A stretch of DNA of 64,000 bases, from NCBI RefSeq assembly GCF_030580935.1, contig NZ_JAUQOM010000007.1, positions 1 through 64,000 of the forward strand. The letters run 5' to 3'. The translations under genes and the position numbers were made by a program. Below the pieces are notes generated by a model, which did no database searches, was not told the origin of the DNA, and saw only the letters and a program-made list of their open reading frames with translations. This document shows positions 59,362-64,000 of this stretch, piece after piece. This stretch comes from Sphingobium cyanobacteriorum (GTDB lineage Bacteria; Pseudomonadota; Alphaproteobacteria; Sphingomonadales; Sphingomonadaceae). Within the stretch, counting starts at the first letter, position 1. Every line of letters begins with the position of its first letter.

Positions 59362-60387
59362 CTATTGCGATGCCGCCTCCCGCGCGCGCATCGCCTCAAG
59401 CATGCGCCGGGCGCGCGCCCCGCCCTGGTCGATCCCCAGGGAAACGGGCTTTTCCTGCCAGAAATCCTTGCCGCGCACATTGGCATAGGCGGCCTCGATC
59501 ATCGGCTTGTCCTCAAGGTCGAAGGCTTCCCCGAACAGGGCCATCAGCATGGCGTCCACTTCCGGGTTGTCGAGATCGTTCATCCGCGTCGATGACCAGA
59601 AATAATGCGTGCTATGCTCATCGGCAGGGGTCAGGATGTGTGCTTGCGGCACTTCAAAGCCCGCTTCGCGCCCGGCCCCGTGCGGGGTCACACCGACATG
59701 AAGCCGCATCGCCGCCGGCGCGTTCCAGCGCATTTCAAGCCAGTGATCGACGCGCGCTTCGGGCGGGAACACCCCCTGCGCCACATGCGGGGTCGGAATG
59801 TCGGGCATCCACCAGTTCGAATGCAATGTGTCGCCATCGACGCGCAGGCTATGTTCTCCCGCAAAGATCACGCCGCGCCCGGCGAACGTCCCCCTGTGGA
59901 CGAATTCGATGTGCGACAGATCCAGCAGGTTGTCCGTGCCATATTCGTAATTCGCCTTCATCAGCGTGTAACCATGCACAGTGCGGCTGTAGGGCGTATC
60001 GGGTATGAAGGAGAAATCGGGGATCAATTCGACATTGGCGCTCTCGCGATCGCCGCCCCACAGCCACAGGATGCCGTCCCGCTCTTCCACCGCGAAGGCG
60101 GGAATATCCGATCCGGCCGGGATGCGCGCGGCGAAGGGGTTATGGACGCACCGCCCTTCGGGCGAGAAGGCAAGGCCATGATATCCGCACACGACATTAT
60201 CGCCGTCACGATCGCCGATCGACAGCGGCGCAAAGCGATGCGGACAGCGATCGAGCAGCGCGGCCAAGGAACCGTCCTGCTTGCGAAACAGGAACACCGG
60301 CTTGTCGAGAATTTTGCGGGAAAGGCCGGCATCGCCGATTTCATCAGCCCATGCCGCCATGTACCAGGCGTTGCGCAACCAACTCAT
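59362..60387 (-). CDS. Second Rieske oxygenase, VanA-like
   Basis: The protein of about 341 residues is related to the first oxygenase but clearly divergent. It has Rieske motifs CPHR and CGYHGL near residues 47 and 67, and DNLLDLSHIEFVH (about 150) as the iron segment. ATG at 60387 with GGAGAGCGGTG upstream is preferred over an upstream opening that includes an unlikely leader. It is probably a demethylase or hydroxylase. It is controlled by the TetR gene upstream through the palindrome at 60408-60422. Confidence 0.92.
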   Translation of the reverse strand: MSWLRNAWYMAAWADEIGDAGLSRKILDKPVFLFRKQDGSLAALLDRCPHRFAPLSIGDRDGDNVVCGYHGLAFSPEGRCVHNPFAARIPAGSDIPAFAVEERDGILWLWGGDRESANVELIPDFSFIPDTPYSRTVHGYTLMKANYEYGTDNLLDLSHIEFVHRGTFAGRGVIFAGEHSLRVDGDTLHSNWWMPDIPTPHVAQGVFPPEARVDHWLEMRWNAPAAMRLHVGVTPHGAGREAGFEVPQAHILTPADEHSTHYFWSSTRMNDLDNPEVDAMLMALFGEAFDLEDKPMIEAAYANVRGKDFWQEKPVSLGIDQGGARARRMLEAMRAREAASQ

Positions 60388-60407
60388 CACCGCTCTCCAT
60401 TTTGATG

Positions 60408-60422
60408 TGTACCACTGGTACA
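60408..60422. promoter_or_regulatory. TetR-type palindromic operator
   Basis: TGTACCACTGGTACA is a perfect palindrome (7-bp arms, central C) between the TetR stop and the Rieske start, about 21 bp upstream of the start. This is the expected operator position for a TetR repressor of the Rieske gene. Confidence 0.65.
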
Positions 60423-60443
60423 TATTAAAATGGGGGCGCGGCG

Positions 60444-61097
60444 TCAATCCCGTAACGCGACCTCCACGCCCGGCAGCAGCAACGCCAGCGAACGCCGGAC
60501 CCGCTCTTCAATCGCCTGATCGTCTGCGGCCTCCGGCCACAGCCCAAGCACGGCGCGCTCATGCAATCCCGCACGGATCACGTGCACCATCTGGTCGGCA
60601 ATGTCGGTAAGGTCGGTTTCCGGCCCTTCCCGGTGGGTCGCATAGGTCCGCAAAAAATCCGCGATGGCGTCGACCAGAACCCTGTGCCCGTGATCGTAAA
60701 AGGCCTTCGCCGTTCCCTGCTCCCGGACACCCATGGAAATGACCGCACGATAGAGCGCGAGCGACGCCGGCATCATGTAGAATCGCAACACGCCGCCAAG
60801 CAGAAGGTGCAGCCCCTCAGCGAGCGGCAGCTTCACCGCATCGCCATCGCCCAGCCGCAGGGACGCCATGGCCGCGCGCGCTTCCTCACCGATCGCGGCC
60901 GAAATCAATCCGTCACGCCCACCGAAATATTTGACCAGCGTGGCTTTCGATCCCCCCGACAGGCGCAACACCTCGTTGACGCTGAAACGCTCCACGCCGA
61001 CGGCGCCGATCAGCACGCGCGCATGGCTCACCATCGCGGCGCACCGCGCCGCCGCCGCTTGCTGCTTGGCTGTCTGATCGCGAAATGATGGTGCCAC
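60444..61097 (-). CDS. TetR-family transcriptional regulator
   Basis: The 217-residue protein has an N-terminal helix-turn-helix (VLIGAVGVERFSVNEVLRLSGGSKATLVKYFGGRDGL) and a ligand-binding C-terminal domain. It lies directly upstream of the second Rieske gene in the same direction and probably represses it via the nearby palindrome. Upstream of 61097 the sequence turns to non-coding and small chromosomal genes. Confidence 0.88.
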   Translation of the reverse strand: MAPSFRDQTAKQQAAAARCAAMVSHARVLIGAVGVERFSVNEVLRLSGGSKATLVKYFGGRDGLISAAIGEEARAAMASLRLGDGDAVKLPLAEGLHLLLGGVLRFYMMPASLALYRAVISMGVREQGTAKAFYDHGHRVLVDAIADFLRTYATHREGPETDLTDIADQMVHVIRAGLHERAVLGLWPEAADDQAIEERVRRSLALLLPGVEVALRD

Positions 61098-61328
61098 CTA
61101 TGGTCTCCGGGCTGCCTGCGCTACGCCTCCCGTGCCAATGGGGAACCGCAACGTAAAGCATCGCGTGATGGGACAGCGATTTTTCGGCAGCGATGTGAAG
61201 CGATGACCGCCTCGGCCCGGATGGCTCATCGCTTGATTTTCGCTTGCGGCTTCGACTGGGCGGGAACGGGTATCACCGGGATCACCATCGGGCTTGCAGG
61301 AGCCTTGACCGCCCGCGCCGCCTGGAAA

Positions 61329-61523
61329 TCACGGCTGGCGCTCCAGCACCGGGATATCGGGTCCTGGAATCGCGCCGATGGCGACATTGGCGAACATCAC
61401 CAGCCCCGCCACGATCATCAGCGCGCCGCGCTTGCGGTCGCCCTTCTGGACGATCGCATAGATGCCGCCCCCGGTGAGCAGCACCCCTGCGAGCATTAAA
61501 ATGGATAAAATCGTACCAGCCAT
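61329..61523 (-). CDS. Small membrane protein (about 64 residues)
   Basis: ATG at 61523 encodes two hydrophobic helices (ILSILMLAGVLLTGGGIYAI and ALMIVAGLVMFANVAIGAI) separated by a charged turn (VQKGDRKRG), ending PGPDIPVLERQP. It looks like a genuine small inner-membrane protein of unknown function. It is divergent from rpiB, with a 103-bp gap. Frames on the other strand in this interval have no domain and are ignored. Confidence 0.65.
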   Translation of the reverse strand: MAGTILSILMLAGVLLTGGGIYAIVQKGDRKRGALMIVAGLVMFANVAIGAIPGPDIPVLERQP

Positions 61524-61626
61524 GGGAGCAGGCCATAGGCGGCAAGCTGGACTGTGGCAATTGCCGCCCTCTCCCCCTATGAGGCGCGCATGAACGAATC
61601 ACCCTGCCGGTGAAGGGACGCTGCCC

Positions 61627-62064
61627 GTGAAAATCGCCATCGCTTCCGATCATGCCGCCGTCGATCTGAAGGCGGACCTTGCGCAATGGCTGCGCGATGA
61701 AGGCCATGATGTCGACGATCTCGGCCCGGCGACCGCCGATCGGGTGGATTATCCCGATTATGGTTACAAGCTCGCGACAGCGGTGGCTTCGGGCGCGGCG
61801 GAACGTGGCATCGCGCTATGCGGTTCCGGCATCGGCATTTCGATCGCGGTCAACCGCAACCCCGCCTGCCGCGCCGCGCTGGTCGGTGAACCGCTGTCGG
61901 CCGCCTTGTCGCGCGAACATAATGACGCCAATGTCCTGGCCATGGGGGCGCGCCTGACCGGCATCGACATGGCCAAGGCCTGCGTCACCGCTTTCCTCAC
62001 GACCGAATTCGGCGGTGGCCGCCATAGCGGCCGCGTCGACAAACTCTCCCAGCCCGCGCTCTGA
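61627..62064 (+). CDS. rpiB: Ribose-5-phosphate isomerase B
   Basis: The 145-residue RpiB/LacAB-family protein interconverts ribose-5-phosphate and ribulose-5-phosphate. It starts [18 protein letters not shown] and has [17 protein letters not shown] with the catalytic Cys, and [14 protein letters not shown] at 61627 is the start. It lies 11 bp before glyA and is probably co-transcribed. Confidence 0.95.
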   Translation: MKIAIASDHAAVDLKADLAQWLRDEGHDVDDLGPATADRVDYPDYGYKLATAVASGAAERGIALCGSGIGISIAVNRNPACRAALVGEPLSAALSREHNDANVLAMGARLTGIDMAKACVTAFLTTEFGGGRHSGRVDKLSQPAL

Positions 62065-62075
62065 AAGGAATCCAG

Positions 62076-63377
62076 ATGAGCACCGACACCCTCGCCCCCG
62101 CCATCCGCCAGGACGGCTTCTTCAGCGAAACCCTCGCCAGCGCGGACCCGGAAATCTTCGGCGCGATTGGCCAGGAACTCAAGCGCCAGCAGGACAAGAT
62201 CGAACTGATCGCGTCCGAAAATATCGTGTCGAAGGCCGTGCTGGAAGCGGCGGGCTCCATCTTCACCAACAAATATGCCGAAGGCTATCCGGGCAAGCGC
62301 TATTATGGCGGCTGCGAATATGCCGACGTGGTGGAAACGCTGGCGATCGAGCGCGCCAAGCAACTGTTCGGCGCCAACTTCGCCAATGTCCAGCCCAATA
62401 GCGGCAGCCAGATGAACCAGGCCGTGTTCCTCGCCCTGCTCCAGCCGGGCGACACCTTCATGGGCCTCGATCTGTCGTCGGGCGGCCACCTGACCCACGG
62501 GTCGCCGGTCAACATGAGCGGCAAATGGTTCAACCCCGTCCCCTACGGCGTGCGCGCCGACGACCATCTGATCGACATGGACGAGGTCGCCCGCATCGCC
62601 CGCGAATGCAAGCCAAAGCTGATCATCTGCGGCGGCACCGCTTATTCGCGCGTGTGGGATTTCAAGCGTTTCCGCGAGATTGCCGACGAAGTGGGCGCCT
62701 ACCTGCTCGCCGACATGTCGCATTTCTCCGGCCTGGTCGCCGGTGGCGCGCACCCCTCGCCGGTGCCGCACGCCCACGTCACCACCACCACGACCCACAA
62801 GTCGCTGCGTGGCCCCCGTTCGGGCATCATCCTCAGCAATGACGAGGCGATCGCCAAGAAGCTGAACAGCGCGATCTTCCCCGGCCTTCAGGGCGGCCCG
62901 CTGATGCACATCATCGCGGCCAAGGCGGTGGCGTTCAAGGAAGCGCTGACGCCGGAGTTCAAGGCGTATGCGCACCAGATCGTCGCCAACGCCCGCGCGC
63001 TCAGCGCCACACTGGCCGACGCGGGCCTGTCGATCGTGTCGGGCGGCACCGACAACCATCTGCTGCTGGTCGACCTGCGGCCCAAGAACACCACCGGCAA
63101 GGCGGCGGAAAAGGCGCTCGACCGCGCCTACATCACCTGCAACAAGAATAACGTGCCGTTCGACACGGCCAGCCCGTTCGTGACCTCCGGTGTCCGCCTC
63201 GGCACCCCCGCCGGCACGACCCGCGGCTTCGGCGAAGCGGAATTCCGGGAGATCGGCCAGTTGATTGCCGAGGTTGTCGAAGGCCTCAAGCGCAACGGCG
63301 ACGAAGGCGACGGCCAGGTCGAGGCCCATGTGCGCGAGAAGGTGCTGGCGCTGACGGGCCGCTTCCCGATCTATTGA
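62076..63377 (+). CDS. glyA: Serine hydroxymethyltransferase
   Basis: The 433-residue PLP enzyme interconverts serine and glycine and loads tetrahydrofolate with a one-carbon unit. Landmarks are [19 protein letters not shown], the PLP lysine in [14 protein letters not shown] (about residue 240) and [13 protein letters not shown]. The start has AAAGGAATCC upstream. It lies between rpiB and nrdR, an order common in alphaproteobacteria. Confidence 0.98.
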   Translation: MSTDTLAPAIRQDGFFSETLASADPEIFGAIGQELKRQQDKIELIASENIVSKAVLEAAGSIFTNKYAEGYPGKRYYGGCEYADVVETLAIERAKQLFGANFANVQPNSGSQMNQAVFLALLQPGDTFMGLDLSSGGHLTHGSPVNMSGKWFNPVPYGVRADDHLIDMDEVARIARECKPKLIICGGTAYSRVWDFKRFREIADEVGAYLLADMSHFSGLVAGGAHPSPVPHAHVTTTTTHKSLRGPRSGIILSNDEAIAKKLNSAIFPGLQGGPLMHIIAAKAVAFKEALTPEFKAYAHQIVANARALSATLADAGLSIVSGGTDNHLLLVDLRPKNTTGKAAEKALDRAYITCNKNNVPFDTASPFVTSGVRLGTPAGTTRGFGEAEFREIGQLIAEVVEGLKRNGDEGDGQVEAHVREKVLALTGRFPIY

Positions 63378-63389
63378 GCAACATGAAAG

Positions 63390-63490
63390 CCCCTCCCCTT
63401 CAGCGGAGGGGTTGGGGTGGGGCCTACCGGCTTAGGCAGCGTTAGCACAGGCCCACCCCCTGGCCCCCTCCCGCAAGCGAGAGGGGGAAT
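63390..63490. repeat. Intergenic palindromic repeat between glyA and nrdR
   Basis: A C-rich arm (CCCCTCCCCTTCAGCGGAGG, from 63390) and a related arm near 63450-63488 form an imperfect inverted pair with internal hairpins (for example GGCCCCCTCCCGCAAGCGAG). It resembles sphingomonad intergenic repeats and may act in transcript stability or termination. Confidence 0.7.
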
Positions 63491-63506
63491 TTTTGGGAGA
63501 ATGTGA

Positions 63507-63968
63507 ATGCGCTGCCCCTTCTGTTCCCATGAAGACAGCCAGGTGAAGGACAGCCGGCCGACGGAAGATGGCAACGCCATCCGCCGTCGCCGCCAGTGCG
63601 AAGCCTGCGGCGCGCGCTTCACCACGTTCGAACGCATCCAGCTTCGCGACATCTGGGTGGTCAAGAGCGAAGGCCGCAAGGAAGCGTTCGAGCGCGACAA
63701 GCTGGCCCGCTCGATCGGCATCGCCTGCCGCAAGCGCCCGATCGACCCCAGCCGGATCGAAAAGCTGATCTCCGGCATCCAGCGCCAGCTTGAAACCAGC
63801 GGCGACGGCGAAGTCCCCGCCCGCGCGATCGGCGAAATGGTGATGGAAGGCTTGAAACGGCTCGACAGCGTCGCCTATATCCGCTTCGCCAGCGTCTATA
63901 AGGACTTCACCGACGCCAGGGATTTCGAGGAATTCGCCGGCACGGTGAAGGCGGTCGGGCGTGAATAA
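63507..63968 (+). CDS. nrdR: Transcriptional repressor NrdR
   Basis: The 153-residue protein has an N-terminal zinc ribbon ([17 protein letters not shown] and [13 protein letters not shown]) and the ATP-cone domain ([20 protein letters not shown]) that senses ATP/dATP. It represses ribonucleotide reductase genes when dATP is high. It follows glyA in the same direction. The stop overlaps the start of the next gene by 8 bp. Confidence 0.97.
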   Translation: MRCPFCSHEDSQVKDSRPTEDGNAIRRRRQCEACGARFTTFERIQLRDIWVVKSEGRKEAFERDKLARSIGIACRKRPIDPSRIEKLISGIQRQLETSGDGEVPARAIGEMVMEGLKRLDSVAYIRFASVYKDFTDARDFEEFAGTVKAVGRE

Positions 63969-64000
63969 ACCTTCCCCCGTCATCGTCCTGGTCCGCCCGC
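63961..64000 (+). CDS. RNA methyltransferase of the SpoU/TrmJ type (5' end only)
   Basis: A GTG at 63961 opens [13 protein letters not shown], cut by the window end. VIVLVRP is the start of tRNA/rRNA 2'-O-methyltransferases of the SpoU family (TrmJ-like), which usually follow nrdR in sphingomonads. The assignment rests on 13 residues and synteny. Confidence 0.55.
   Translation, partial: MNKPSPVIVLVRP

Noticed and set aside
61203..61499. 98-residue plus-strand frame upstream of rpiB
   Set aside because: It overlaps the small two-helix membrane protein on the other strand, which has clear helices, while this frame has no domain.

Overview
This 64 kb window reads as chromosomal DNA from a high-GC alphaproteobacterium of the order Sphingomonadales (Sphingobium, Sphingomonas or Novosphingobium type). 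The reasons are the gene content (type II secretion operon, several TonB-dependent receptors, btaA-btaB betaine-lipid genes, carboxynorspermidine polyamine genes, glyA-nrdR linkage), a circularly permuted two-piece tmRNA with tag ANDNEALAIAA, and general codon and GC style. No species is named because only the sequence was read.

Layout. 1-3137 is the end of an integrated element. It holds a DsrE-like gene cut by an IS-like end, a SHOCT-domain membrane protein, a HigB/HigA-type toxin-antitoxin pair with a palindromic operator, and a tyrosine integrase lying beside a 3' half of tRNA-Arg(CCG), which is the attachment site. 3.3-10.4 kb is core chromosome: PilZ protein, secA, a membrane glycosyltransferase, argJ and an inositol-monophosphatase-family gene. 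10.4-22.3 kb is one minus-strand operon encoding a complete type II secretion system, gspC to gspO, with overlapping start and stop codons throughout. 22.4-32.5 kb holds a 2-oxoglutarate oxygenase, a CYTH-CHAD protein, a lipoprotein, a large TonB-dependent receptor, a TPR protein, ssrA and btaAB. 32.6-44.7 kb holds a DNA-repair exonuclease and ligase pair, a GFA protein, a fasciclin protein, three polyamine genes and a trehalose operon (otsB, GH15, otsA and a 43-residue membrane peptide). 45.4-61.1 kb is a dense accessory catabolic cluster with its own TonB receptor and LacI, HxlR and TetR regulators. 61.3-64 kb returns to housekeeping genes (rpiB, glyA, nrdR, start of an RNA methyltransferase).

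Main idea from the hunt. Three intergenic regions carry repeats of a GTCAT core spaced exactly 11 bp (or 22 bp) apart, the architecture of PhoB boxes. They lie upstream of gspC (three units, textbook spacing), upstream of the lipoprotein-TonB receptor pair, and upstream of btaA. Betaine lipids replace phospholipids under phosphate starvation, and CHAD domains bind polyphosphate. The region from 10.4 to 32.5 kb may therefore be a phosphate-starvation locus in which a dedicated type II secretion system exports a beta-helical surface lipoprotein that works with a TonB receptor. This is inference from motifs and synteny.

Second idea. The 45-61 kb cluster encodes uptake, two Rieske oxygenases, a P450, a flavin monooxygenase, an extradiol-type VOC protein, a cupin, a FAH-family hydrolase and a C-C-hydrolase-like alpha/beta hydrolase, but no electron-transfer partners. 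It looks like an uncharacterised pathway for an aromatic or heteroaromatic compound. Three LacI-type operator candidates sharing a TGnATACG core mark its likely regulon.
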